A DNA stretch of 64,000 nucleotides from Treponema sp. (GTDB lineage Bacteria > Spirochaetota > Spirochaetia > Treponematales > Treponemataceae). The notes under the pieces are model-generated. The model had not been told where the DNA came from. It made no database searches and worked only from the letters and a program-made list of their open reading frames with translations. Both the position numbers and the translations under genes were made by a program. How positions within the stretch are numbered: the first letter of the stretch is position 1; each line of letters opens with the position of its first letter. The DNA lies in the NCBI GenBank assembly GCA_016290995.1, contig JAEEVR010000015.1, forward strand, positions 1 to 64,000. The letters run 5' to 3'. Positions 25,706 through 37,800 of this stretch are shown one piece after another.

Positions 25706-26908
25706 ATGAACAAAAAAGATTTTAAGTTATTCTTGTCACTAGTTCTTTGGGCTTTGGTTCCTTCCATATATATGCTCATAAGAATGAACATTGTGTCAAT
25801 AAACAGCGTTGACATAAATATTCTTGGGCAAATGGAATGGTTCGATTTGATTGACGAAATAATTGTGACCACTTTGACCGTTCCGCTTTACTTTTTGTTA
25901 AAACCGGAAAAAAGTTCCAAATTCAAAAACGGCTTGGCTTTTCTTATTTCCTTTGGAATTTACGCCGTCTTCACAATCGCAATCGCGCTAAAAGTCGGAA
26001 CGATAGCGGAATTTATGAATGCCGAATCCGCCACTCAATACTTATTCTTAGAATCTTTTTCAATGCTGTTTTCTTATGTCGGCACGTTTATGATTATTCT
26101 GTTCACGCTGAACGAAGACCACAAAACTGTAGGAGCGTTGCTCATTTGCAAAATAATTCTTTTGTCATTATTTGATTATATTTTCATTTCAAAATTCAAG
26201 GACATCGGAGCCTCGTATTCAGAAATCCTCGTCCATATCGCCATCGCGATTGTCGCTTTGATATTGGCTCTATACAGAAAATACATCGCTTTTGGGAAAT
26301 GCGATGTTTCTTGGATTAAAGACTGGGGCAAAATTGGAGCGTTTTCTGGAATTCAAATTTTTTTGGACAATTTTATTTACGCTGTTATGATTTGCAAAAT
26401 GGTGAACGCCGTCGCAGAATCCGGCAACTATTGGGTTGCAAACAATTTTATTTGGGGCTGGCTTTTGGTTCCGGCAAATTGTCTGGCTGAAATAATCAAA
26501 AAGAACAACCTTGAAAAATTGACAATAAAGAACACTTGGCGCTACGCAATCGCGATTGGAGTTTTATGGATTGTCACCATGCCGTTTTGGAATTGGTTCA
26601 TCTCTCATCCCATGGCTTCAAACTCAACGACAATTCTCTCAATTGTTTTTCCTGCAATACCATTTTACTTTGCGTTCATTCCTTCCGTATTGATTGACGC
26701 ATGGTTCATTTCAAAAGGAAAAACAATTTATACAATGATAAATTCGATTGCCTGCAATATCGGCTATTATGGAATTTTGTTCATCTTGTTCCAAAAAGGA
26801 GTCTTCACCGCCAGCATGAATTTCATAATTCTAATGTTTGGCGTTGGCTTGGTATTTCATTTGCTGGTTTCAATTATTCTATATTTATGGGAACAGAAAA
26901 AAAATTAG
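25706..26908 (+). CDS. MATE-like multidrug/solute transporter
   Basis: This polytopic membrane protein of 400 residues has about ten hydrophobic segments. The start region NILGQMEWFDLIDEIIVTTLTVPLYFLL resembles the beginning of MATE-family Na+-driven efflux proteins, and the latter half has the second set of helices. It is somewhat shorter than typical MATE proteins (about 450). AGGAG lies 9 bases before the ATG. Its last 22 bases overlap the MGMT gene in another frame. Confidence 0.6.
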   Translation: MNKKDFKLFLSLVLWALVPSIYMLIRMNIVSINSVDINILGQMEWFDLIDEIIVTTLTVPLYFLLKPEKSSKFKNGLAFLISFGIYAVFTIAIALKVGTIAEFMNAESATQYLFLESFSMLFSYVGTFMIILFTLNEDHKTVGALLICKIILLSLFDYIFISKFKDIGASYSEILVHIAIAIVALILALYRKYIAFGKCDVSWIKDWGKIGAFSGIQIFLDNFIYAVMICKMVNAVAESGNYWVANNFIWGWLLVPANCLAEIIKKNNLEKLTIKNTWRYAIAIGVLWIVTMPFWNWFISHPMASNSTTILSIVFPAIPFYFAFIPSVLIDAWFISKGKTIYTMINSIACNIGYYGILFILFQKGVFTASMNFIILMFGVGLVFHLLVSIILYLWEQKKN

Positions 26909-27267
26909 CGCAAAAAATATACGCCGCCGTCCGCTTGATTCCCAGGGGAAAGGTGGCGTCGTATTCGCAGGTGGCAGCTTTGCTTGGAAACTGCAATTTG
27001 CGCCGATACGTGGGGAACGCGCTGCACAAAAATCCAAGCAATTCCGTCACGCCCTGCCATCGCGTGGTCAACGCAAAGGGCTTTTGCTCCGGCAGCTTTG
27101 CCTTTGGCGGAAGCGGAGTCCAGCGGCAAAAGTTGGAGGCCGAAGGCGTGGCGTTCGTTAAAGGCCATGTTGACATGGAACGGCATTTGATAAGCCAAGA
27201 CGACTTTGACGCGATGAGCGAGCGCTTGCAGCAGGAATGGGGAGCGGACGATGCCGAGCGCGAATAA
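26887..27267 (+). CDS. MGMT-family DNA methyltransferase-like protein
   Basis: At 126 residues it corresponds to the C-terminal DNA-binding/methyltransferase domain of O6-alkylguanine-DNA alkyltransferase, without the N-terminal domain. PRGKVASYSQVA is the helix-turn-helix, RRYVGNAL is the Arg finger region, and TPCHRVV carries the acceptor Cys. Alkyltransferase-like (ATL) proteins usually replace this Cys with Trp or Ala, so this one could be catalytic. The start lies within the end of the MATE-like gene, and it overlaps the next glycosylase gene by 17 bases. Confidence 0.82.
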   Translation: MGTEKKLAQKIYAAVRLIPRGKVASYSQVAALLGNCNLRRYVGNALHKNPSNSVTPCHRVVNAKGFCSGSFAFGGSGVQRQKLEAEGVAFVKGHVDMERHLISQDDFDAMSERLQQEWGADDAERE

Positions 27268-27808
27268 TGAAAGCCAAGTAATCCACCAGATCCCGCCAGT
27301 GTGGAACGAGCGTAGCCGCGTTTTGATTTTGGGAACGATGCCCTCGCCAAAAAGCCGCGCCGCCGGATTCTTTTACATGCACCCGCAAAACCGTTTCTGG
27401 CGCGTCCTTCCCGCAGTCTTTGGGGAAACCTTGCGCCTGCCCAACAATCCCAACAACGCGGCGGACGTAGAAGCCGCCAAAAACGAAAGGCGGCAATTTT
27501 TGCTGGAACATAAAATCGCGCTTTGGGATGTCCTTGCCTCGTGCGACATACAGGGCGCGGCGGATTCTTCCATTAAAAACGCCGTTCCCAACGACTTTAC
27601 AGAGATTTTTAGAAAGGCCAAAATCCGCCGCGTCTTTTGCGCGGGCCAAACCGCCTTTAAGCTTTGGCAAAAGCATTGCGCCGCCCTTTACGAGCCGTTC
27701 TGCCAACAAAGCGCGGCTTGCCTTCCAAGTCCCAGCCCGGCCAACGCCGCCTGGTCATTTGACCGCCTGCTTGCAGAATGGAAAATTATTTTGGAATGGT
27801 TGGGATAA
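27251..27808 (+). CDS. DNA-deoxyinosine glycosylase (UDG superfamily)
   Basis: At 185 residues this is a family 6 uracil-DNA glycosylase-like fold that would remove hypoxanthine from DNA. RVLILGTMPSPKS is the first motif and FYMHPQNRFWRVL follows. ALWDVLASCDIQGAADSSI and an FCAGQTAFKLW strand complete the core. The overlap with the MGMT gene suggests a two-gene base-damage repair unit (alkylation and deamination). Confidence 0.82.
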   Translation: MPSANNESQVIHQIPPVWNERSRVLILGTMPSPKSRAAGFFYMHPQNRFWRVLPAVFGETLRLPNNPNNAADVEAAKNERRQFLLEHKIALWDVLASCDIQGAADSSIKNAVPNDFTEIFRKAKIRRVFCAGQTAFKLWQKHCAALYEPFCQQSAACLPSPSPANAAWSFDRLLAEWKIILEWLG

Positions 27809-27814
27809 CGCCGC

Positions 27815-28228
27815 TTACTGCCAAATCTTGGCGCGGGCGCGTTTTAGTTCGGAGCGGATCCTTTTTAGCTTTAGCTTGCGTTCCTTGCTGGCTTGGGTGG
27901 GCTTGGTCTTCTTTCGTTTTTTAGGAATTTTGAGGGCGGTGACGATGCGGTTTTCAACACGGCTTAGCGCGATCTTTCGGTTGAGCTCTTGGTAGCGCTC
28001 GTCGTCCACGTCCAAAAAAATGCAGTCCTGGCTGTTTATGATTGCCGCCAGTTTTTGGCGCAGGCGAATCCGTTCCTCATCGCTGATTCCGTTCAAGCTG
28101 GAAACAGAGAGCGACAAGTGGACTTTTGTGTTGACCTTGTTTACGTTTTGCCCGCCCTTTCCGCCGCTGCGCGCGAAAGTCAATTGAGAATTTTCAACTA
28201 TCGATTGGTGAAGCTCGCTTGCGTTCAT
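27815..28228 (-). CDS. arfB: ArfB/YaeJ-like peptidyl-tRNA hydrolase
   Basis: This is a stand-alone release-factor-like GGQ domain that rescues stalled ribosomes. GGKGGQNVNKVNT holds the catalytic GGQ. The C-terminal tail is basic (KKRKKTKPTQASKERKLKLKR), as needed to enter the mRNA channel. Its length of 137 residues is normal. The start was set at the ATG that overlaps the macrodomain stop (ATGA), 14 codons inside the longest frame. Confidence 0.87.
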   Translation of the reverse strand: MNASELHQSIVENSQLTFARSGGKGGQNVNKVNTKVHLSLSVSSLNGISDEERIRLRQKLAAIINSQDCIFLDVDDERYQELNRKIALSRVENRIVTALKIPKKRKKTKPTQASKERKLKLKRIRSELKRARAKIWQ

Positions 28229-28737
28229 TCTTTTGCCAAATCCGAAAATTTTTCCTTGGCGATTGTCCAAGCCTCTCGGTCGAACAAAACAATCGAGCAG
28301 TCAAGGCCTTGGCCAAATTCTTTTATGGTCTGAACGGCAATCTCAAGCGCCTGCCCTTTTGGATAGCCGTAAACGCCCGCGCTTATCAACGGAAAGGCGA
28401 TTGAATGGCAGCCATTTTGCCTGGCAAGCTCAATCGAATTTTTGTAGCAGCTTTGCAAAAGCGCGCGGGCTTCTTGCGGCGAATGTTCGTAGTAAACAGG
28501 GCCCACCGTGTGAACCACAAAGCGCGCCTTTAAATTGTGGCCGCCCGTGATTTTAGCCTGGCCGGTCTCGCAGCCGCCAAGGCCCATGCATTCCTTTAAA
28601 AGGCCCGCTCCCGCCGCCGCGTGAATCGCTCCGTCAACGCCGCCGCCTCCCAAAAGGCTTTGGTTGGCCGCGTTCACAATCGCGTCTCCGTCAAACTTAG
28701 TGATGTCGCCAGAAATGATTTTCAATGCCGTTTCCAT
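28225..28737 (-). CDS. Macrodomain ADP-ribose hydrolase (YmdB-like)
   Basis: At 170 residues it has the macrodomain signatures: GDITKFDGDAIVNAANQSL, GGGGVDGAIH, HTVGPVY and FPLISAGVYGYP. It would bind ADP-ribose and may deacetylate O-acetyl-ADP-ribose or remove ADP-ribose from proteins. Its stop overlaps the arfB start by four bases, so the two are translationally coupled. TATTAT lies 6 bases before the ATG and no Shine-Dalgarno is seen. Confidence 0.88.
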   Translation of the reverse strand: METALKIISGDITKFDGDAIVNAANQSLLGGGGVDGAIHAAAGAGLLKECMGLGGCETGQAKITGGHNLKARFVVHTVGPVYYEHSPQEARALLQSCYKNSIELARQNGCHSIAFPLISAGVYGYPKGQALEIAVQTIKEFGQGLDCSIVLFDREAWTIAKEKFSDLAKE

Positions 28738-28852
28738 GCTTATATAATAGTTGATTTAGCGCGTTTTTGCTAGCGTCTTGCAAGCCCTCCGCAACAATCT
28801 ACTATATAAATATTTCCTTAACTCCTTTTTTAAATTTGCCGATAATGAAAAA

Positions 28853-31800
28853 GTGAAAAAGTCTTTGCGCCTGCTGACATTTATCATCGTCTCTTTTGCC
28901 CTGCCGGCGTTTGGGGCAACAACGTATTATTGGGCTGGCGGCGTGGACACAAATTGGACAACAGCCGGAAACTGGCGCACAGAAAGCGAAACCGGCCCCG
29001 TAGCCTCATACTACCCAGGCGAAAACACAGGCGACACAGCGTATATTGCGTGCGAACCATCCGTATCGATTGACGCAGACATAGAGCTTGCCGAATTGTA
29101 CATACATAAAACAATAAGCCAATATGTTTCAACAAATTGGACAACAACTTTTACCGGCAGCGGCTCTCTTACCTTTGACAAGATGGATTTTTACCGCGCG
29201 TCGTCAGCGAGCGGAGTGACGGGAACATTGATACTTGACTGCCCCGTATTTTGCAATGGCTCAATCATGACTCATTCCGGCACCATATTCACCGCGAACG
29301 AGCCAATTACGCTGCTCACGGACTCCGATATAACACTCATTGGAGACGGCGTAGCGACAATCAGCAAATTGTCCGGCGCTAAAACCGCCACTTTATTTTG
29401 CGGTTCAACTAACGGCATCACAGTTTCCTCCTTCGACACAATAGATGTTCCGTCCATCGCCGTGTCCTCAAGCAGCGAAGCCGTCTCTTTGGGCGGAGGA
29501 AAAATCGCCGACCTCACAGTTCCCAGCGGCAAGCAAGCGAACATAACTGGCAACTTGCAAGTAACCGGCGCGACGACAAACGACGGAACGATAACGACAA
29601 GCGCTGGAGCGACTTTTGTAGACGTTCAAATGGACGGCGGCTCATTGATCAACGCGGGTAGCGGCGCAGTAATAGCGACAACAATAGCAATCGCATCGGG
29701 CAACGCGACAATCACAAACTCCGGCTCAGGCGCGATTACCGTAGGAACTTTGTCTGGCGCCAACACAGCGACACTTTCCACTGCAACAGACGACGGAATC
29801 GAAATATCCGGCTACGACGCCGCGACAAAAATCGCCGTCGCCGCAAGCAGCAAAAACGTCTCTCTTAACGGCGGAGCGCTCGACACGCTCACAATAAACG
29901 GCGGCGCAAAAGCCACCGTCAACGGCGACATAACGACAACCAACGGAATCACAAACTACGGAACGCTCGCCACAAGCGCCGCGGTTGCCATAACCGGACC
30001 GGTAACTAACAACGGAACAATCGATGCCGGCGCGAACAGCTTAACCTTTAACGACAAAGTCACAAGCGGAGCCTCCGCAAAAATCACAAGCCCAAGCGTC
30101 ACTGTAAACGCCGCGGCCGCAAGCGATTTGGGAACGGTGGCGATGACCGACGCGACATCGATAACGAATAACGGCGTCGGAAAAGTCACTGTCACAAAAA
30201 TAAGCGGCGCGGAAATCGCCACCTTGACAAACGGCGCGACGGCTGGCGGCATCGCGATTTCCAGCTACGACGCGACAAACGTTCCGTCAGTCACAGTCGC
30301 ATCGGACAGCATTTCTTTGGGAACGGGAACAATCGCCGCGCTGACGGTTGACGCAAGCGCCGAGGCGGCGGTCGCCGGAAACCTTACAGTCACAGGCGCG
30401 ACTACAAACGCGGGAACGATTTCTGTCGGCGCAAACTCTATCACCTTTGCCGGAGCGGTCACAAGCACAAGCGGAACTGTCGCAATGACTACTGGCGGCG
30501 TCACCGTAAGCGGCGCGGCGGCAAGCAATTTTGGAACAGTTCAATGCGCGGGCGGCGCCTTCACCAATTCCGGAAGCGGCTCGACAACTGTGGCGGATTT
30601 TGCCATGAGCGACAACAGCGTTGTGACCAATTCCGCAGGCGGAACTTTGACATTGACAAAGTTGTCGGGCGCCTACAACGCCACGATAAAAAGCGTTTCA
30701 GCCGACAACGGAATGACAATCAACTCCTACGACGCCACGACAAAAATCGAAGTTGCCGCAAGCAGCAAAAACGTCTCTCTTAACGGCGGAGCGCTCGACA
30801 CGCTAACAATAAACGGCGGCGCAAAAGCCACCGTCAACGGCGACATGACGACGACAAGCAGCATAACAAACAACGGAACGCTCGCGACAAGCGCCGCGGT
30901 TGCCATAACCGGACCGGTAACTAACAACGGAACAATCGATGCCGGCGCGAATAGCTTAACCTTTAACGACAAAGTCACAAGCGGAGCCTCCGCAAAAATC
31001 ACAAGCCCAAGCGTCACTGTAAACGCCGCGGCCGCAAGCGATTTGGGAACGGTGGAAATGACCGCCGCGACATCGATAACGAATAACGGTGCCGGAAAAG
31101 TCACTGTCACAAAAATAAGCGGCGCGGAAATCGCCACCTTGACAAACGGCGCGACGGCGGGCGGCATCGCTATTTCCGGCTACGACGAAAGCGCCATCCC
31201 GTCAGTCAAAGTCGCCTCGGACAACGTTTCTTTGGACGGTGGAACAATCGCCGCGCTTACAGTTAACGCGTCAGTTACCGCGACTGTCTCAGGCAATCTT
31301 ACAGTAACCGGCGCCACCACAAACAACGGAACAATCGCCGCAGGCGCGAATACAGTCACCTTTAACGGAGCGGTCACAAGCGGCGCGTCAGCAGGCATAA
31401 CGACAACCACAGGAAAGATCATCACAAAGACGGCTAGCGGACTTGGAACTGTGACCGTTCAAAGCGCCGGCGGAAGCGTTGAGCACGCGGGAAGCGGCGC
31501 CGTCACCGTAACCGAACTTGTAATGGACGCCAACGCTTCCGTCACAAGCTCGTCAACAGGCGCGATCACCCTTTCAAAAATTACAGGCGCCAACACAGCA
31601 ACTCTTTCCAGCGAGACAGGCTCGATTACGGTTTCCGCCTACGACACGACAAACGTTCCCAAAATCGTCTTGGCCGCGGACAGTCAAAACGTCTCTCTTG
31701 CAGGCGGAACCATCGCCGCGCTAACAGTGGCGGCCGGCGCACAGGCGGACGCAACCGGCAACTTGACCGTCAGCGGCGCAACGACTAACAACGGAACAAT

Positions 31801-34800
31801 CAACGCCGGAACAAACAGCTTAACATTTAACGGAGCGGTTACAGGCGCTAGCGGAACGATTAAATCGACAAGCATCACTGTAGGCGCAACGACTGCAAGC
31901 AATTTGGGAACAGTGGAAATGACCGCCGCGACATCGATAACAAACTCCGGCGCGGGTTCCACAACAGTAACAAAATTAACCGGAAACAAAACCGCGACTT
32001 TAAACGCCTCGTCAGGCTCGATAACAGTTTCCGGCTACGACGCCACTCCGACAATCATCGCAAGCAGCCAAAACATTTCTTTGGGAGCGGGAACAATCGC
32101 CGCTCTTACAGTAGACGGCGCAAGCGACAAAGCAACAATTACCGGCAACCTTACAGTCACAGGCAACATCACAAACAACGGAACGCTTGACGCAAGCGCC
32201 GCAACAATCACAATGACAGGCGCCTCTCCGACGCTCACTGGAAACGGCCCAGCCGAAAACACAAAGATAAAAGATTTAGTTGTCAATAGCGTTGCCGACG
32301 CCGATGTTACGCTGACAATAAACGGCGCGCATACGATTGCCGGAACGCTGGACTTAAAAGGAACAGAAAACCACCCATTGACAATAGAAGGAAGCGGCAG
32401 CATAACCCTTCTGTCAACGCAAGACGGCGGCCAATACTTGAAGATAACGCGCGGCGGCGTTTCAATCGATTCCACCCATTACTACATCGCGGAAAATTCG
32501 GAATTTGACTCCGATCCGCTCTACGGCATGGACAACAACTGGGTTATTATGAATCCGTTGATGGAATTTGTTTGGACCGGCGCGAACGGCACAGATTGGG
32601 GAACGGCTTCAAACTGGAACTACAACTTGGTTCCCGGCTTGGCAAGCGCAACAGGCGGAGTCGACACAAGAGATTATCCGGTAACAATTCCAGACTCCCC
32701 AAGCGGCGTAAACTTTCCTGTTGCGGCCGCGGCCTACACAGTAAAAAGCCTGCAAGTCGGACAAGCCGCATCTTCTTCCGCCACGCTGGAACTTTCTTCC
32801 GCATCTAACATCGCGGCGACAGCTGCAAGCGCGGCCTTATCAAATTACGGAACGATTACCTATTCACACACAGGCCGCATTACTGACGGAACAACATTCA
32901 TCAACGACGCGGCCCACGGCGGAACGGTTGAATTTGCCAGCGCGAGCGGCGCGGCGGACTTGTCAACTCCAACTGCCGGCTACTACAACTTGACCATAAA
33001 CGGAAGCGGAACATACACAGCGTCCGGTCCGCTCACCGTCACAAACGCGCTTGAAGTCAGCGCCGGAAACGCAAACTTTAACGGCGTCACAAGCGTAAAG
33101 ACCGCTTCAATCACAACGACAGGAAGCCTCGCTCTTGGAGACGGCGCGGGCGACAGCTTTGAAGTCACAAACGGAGCGCTTGCCTTGCCTTCAACAATCG
33201 CTACATCTCCAGCAACCCTTACTCTCGCCGGAACGATAACAGCAAGCGGCGGAATAACGCTTGGTCACGACGCGACTCTCGCTGCCAACACAACTTTCGC
33301 AAGCGCCACAACGATTGACGATCCGGTAAAACTTACAGGCGCCTTCACTGTGGAAAACACAGCCGCGCTGACAACAACCTTGACCAAAACGCTTACCCTT
33401 GTAAACGCAAGCCTAAAAAACACAGGCGCGGCCGCCAACGGATACATTGTCTTTGAAGGAACGGCGGCTCAAACCTTTACGCCAAACACGGCGGCCTACT
33501 CAAACATCACGGTCAACAAAACAAGCGGCGCCTTCACGGTAGACCAAGCGCTAGAAACCGCAAGCCTTACGATAACCCAAAGCGGAGGTTCGACTTTCAA
33601 CGGCCTTGTCACAGTTACGACAGCCTACACCGACGCGACAACGGCAGGAAGCATTGCTTTCAACGCCGGTTGCGCCTTTACTCCGGCCGCAACCTTCAAT
33701 ACAACAGGAACATTGGCTCTTGCCGGAACGCCGACAGCTTGCGCCTTTGCCGGCGGCCTTGAACACACGGCCGGCCCGACAATGATAAAAGGCCAACTCA
33801 ACACGACAGACGCCGCGATTACTCTTGGCGCAACGACTCTTGCCGCCGACACGACAATCAACGCAGGAAGCGGAGCGGTTTCAATCAACGGACCTCTAAA
33901 CGGCGCCTTCAACTTCACTTCAAATGGAACAGGCTCTTTGACTTTTGCCGGCGCAGTTGGCGGCTCATCCGCTCCGAAGACAATCACTGTCACAGGCCCG
34001 GCAATCGTAACCGCTCCGTCAATAAAAACTTCAGACGCGCAGGAATACAAGGACAACCTTACATTTAACGCCAACTGCGCGGTGACGGGTCCAGTCAAGA
34101 TGACAGGAACTACCGCGACCCTTGGCGGAACAGGCAAGGCGACAATCGCGGACTTTGCCTACGAGCCGGCAGCGGCAAGCGGAACAAATCTTACAATCAA
34201 CAACGACAACTCGTTCGCAAAATTCTCTTGTACAAAAGGCGGCGCCACGCTTACAATTAACGGCGCGCAAACAATCACAGGAACAGGAACGGAAGCCGCG
34301 ACAACGCCGCTGGAACTAAAAGGCGCCAACGGAAATCTTTTGACGATAAATGGAAGCGGAAGCATAACGCTTTCGGCGGCTCAAAACGACACCCAATACG
34401 GCCAATATCTAAACGTGGCGTACAATGGAGTTTCAATCAACGCCCCCCAATACTACATCGCGGAAAATTCGCAATTTGACTCCGATCCGCTTTACGGCGA
34501 GCGCAACAATTGGATTATCTTGAATCCATCGATGGTGTTCAAATGGACCGGCGCGACCAGCACAGATTGGGGTACCCGTTCAAACTGGAACTACAATTTG
34601 ATTCCCGGCACCGGCCACGGCCTTACAGGCGACACAAGCAGCGTTCCAGTCAACACAAAAAACTACGACGTTATTATTCCGAACGTGCCAAGCGGAGTCG
34701 CGACAAACTTTCCTGTCGTCACCGCGACGCAAGGCTACTCTGTAGGCAATTTGACAATTGACGAAAACACTACGCCGCGCAAAGCAAGCGTTACGATTAA

Positions 34801-37800
34801 CACAGCGGGCACCACCTCGACCACCGATACAGGCGCCATAAAAATAAAAGCCGGCAAAAAACTCACAAACTACGGAACGATTATTTACCAAAAAACCGGC
34901 CGCGTAACGCAAAGCAACGTTTTTTACAACGACGCGGACACAACACACAAAGGAACGGTTGTATTTGACACAGGAAGCGCCGCGGCAGACTTGGCCAACG
35001 TCGCCTACTACGATTTAATCGTCAGCGGACGCGGCGCCTTCTCGACCACAGCCGGAAAAACATTGATCGTAAACAACGACATGACATACAGTGGCGGCGG
35101 TTCCAGCGGCGACTCACTAACCTTAAACGACACGGCTACCATTTCCAACGACCTTACAATCAGCGGAACGGGAACCTTTACCTCAAACGCCGCGCTTACC
35201 GTCACAAACGCGCTGACAGCGAGCAACGGAAGCGTTAACTTTAACGCCTCTAGCGGCGACACAGAAACAAAAGCTGGAAGCGCTGATTTCACTCCCGCAA
35301 GTTCGGCCACGCTTAAGCTTTCGCTCGGAAACAACGAAGGCGACAAATTCACTCTGACAGGCGCAAGCAGCTCGCTTGTTTTGCCAGCGGGCTTGAACGC
35401 TCTTACTCTCGCCGGAACGATAACAGCCCCGGGCGGAATAACGCTCGGCCACGGCGCCACTCTCGCCGACAACACGATATTCGCAAGCGCCACAAAAACA
35501 GACGCTCCGGTAAAACTTACAGGCGCCTTCACTGTGGAAAACACAGCCGCGCTGACAACAACCTTGACCAACACGCTTACCCTTGTAAACGCAAGCCTAA
35601 AAAACACAGGCGCCGCCGCCAACGGATACATTGTCTTTGAAGGCGCGGCGGCCCAAACCTTCACGCCAAACACGGCGGCTTATTCAAAAATCACGGTCAA
35701 CAAAACAAGCGGCTCCTTCACGGTAGACCAAGCGCTAGAAACCGCAAACCTTACAATAACTCAAAGCGGAGGTTCGACTTTCAACGGCCTTGTCACAGTT
35801 ACGACAGCCTACGCCGACGCGGCCGCCGCGGGCGACATCACCTTCAACGCCGGCTGCGACTTTACCTTTACAAGTTCAGCCGCGACATTCAACACAACAG
35901 GAACGCTGACCCTTGTCGGAACGTCGACCGCTTGCGCCTTTGCCGGCGGCTTGACACACACAGAAGGCCCGACAGTTTTGTCCGGCTCGGTCACCGCCGC
36001 AGACAATGACATCGCTATTGGAAAAACATCGCCAGACAAAGCCACGACTCTCGACGCCGGCACGACAATCGACGCCGGAAGCGGAGACATAAGCGTCAAC
36101 GGAACGCTTAACGGCGCGTTCCAGTTAACCTCAAGCGGAACTAACGTTACCTTCAACGGCGCGATCGGAAACAGTGCCTCTCCGACGCAATTTACCTCAA
36201 CCGGCGCAACCACGCTCAACGGAACGACAAAAATCGCGGGCCCCATTTCAATCACAGGCTCTGCAACAATCAACGCCGCTACAACGACAACAAACTCCGG
36301 TGATATTTCGATAACCGGCACCGCCGCGATAAACGCCAACACTACAATCGACGGCAAAATTACAATCTCCGGCGAAACGACAGTAACAGCCGCATCAATC
36401 ACAACGCCGACTGATCCCGCAACCGGCCTGCAGCTATACATGGACAACCTTGCCTTTAACTCCAACTGTACTGTGACAGGAACGGTTCAAGCGGCGGCAA
36501 ACGTGGCCACAAGCGGCGCGGCAAAGGCGACGTTCAACAATAACCTTTGGCTTTACACAAACGCCGGCAACGCAAAAGACTCAACCCTTGGCGGAGGAAG
36601 CGCATCTCCTTCGCTTGACATTAAAGGAAACCTTTTCATCGCAAAAAGCGGACAAGCGGCGACAATCGCTTCCGCCGTCAGTAGCGCGAAAAACATTTTG
36701 CTTTTGCACGGAACGTTAAACGTCAACGCAGCGCTTTCGTCAACCCAAGACATAATTTTGCTCGGCGCCAATTACGGCATCAACGACACAAATGAAACTG
36801 CCGCCTCGGGAGTCCACGGCCTTTTTGCTTACAAGCCTGCCGCTCCCCTTGCGCGAAAATGCCCCGCGTCATACACGGACGCTTTCCCGACAGCATGCCC
36901 CGACGGAACGACCATCAGCCAAACATGGACCGGCGCGGTCGCCACTACCGCAGGCGCTACAATTTCCGCGGGACAAAACTTTTATACCAACGGCCTTTCT
37001 TCTTTGGGAAGCGGCGCGTGGACGCTTTTGCTAAAGGACAACAACAAACAAACCGACGCCTTTGCGGAAATCTACAATTCCACTGTCAGCAATTGTACCG
37101 CCAGTCCCTTTGGAGGAAGCGGAACGGTTTATATTGCGGCGGCGGAACACAACACCGTGTCCGGCTGTTCGTCCAACATTGTAACAAGCCGCCCTGTAAT
37201 CTTTGAAGCCTACACGGTTTACGACGACGTCGTTTACATTTCATTCAAAGATTCCGCCGGCAACGCTGTGACGATAGAAAATTCCGGCAACGAAATTTCC
37301 GCCGCCGCCGCGAACATCCGCAATTCCGATAGAGTTTACGCCGCAACTTACATTGACGCGGACTGCCAGATAAGTACAAACGGCAAAGGCGATATCGCCG
37401 GCGGCTTTTACATAAAGTCAAGCAACAAATGGAATACCGACGCGAACGGAATCAATGCCGGCGCGGCGCAAAGCACGGACCGCGGATCAACTGGCGTGGA
37501 TCCGGCGCACAGAACCACAATTCCATACTTGAACTTGCCCAAGGCTTTGTCAACCTTGTACGAAACCTTGCGCGACTCAAGCAAAAACAGAATAGCGCAC
37601 TACGGCGATGGACACATCTACACCGCCGTCGCCGACAAGTGCGCGCCGGTATTGATAAAAGTTTTGACCGGCCAAGAAATGCACGAAGACCCCGCAAGCC
37701 AAAAAGATTACGACGCGCACAACTTTGTCGAATTTGTTTACAGCGAGCCGGTTGACATTTCAAGCGTTAGCGGAGCGACAAGCGTCGCGGAATCAGCCGT

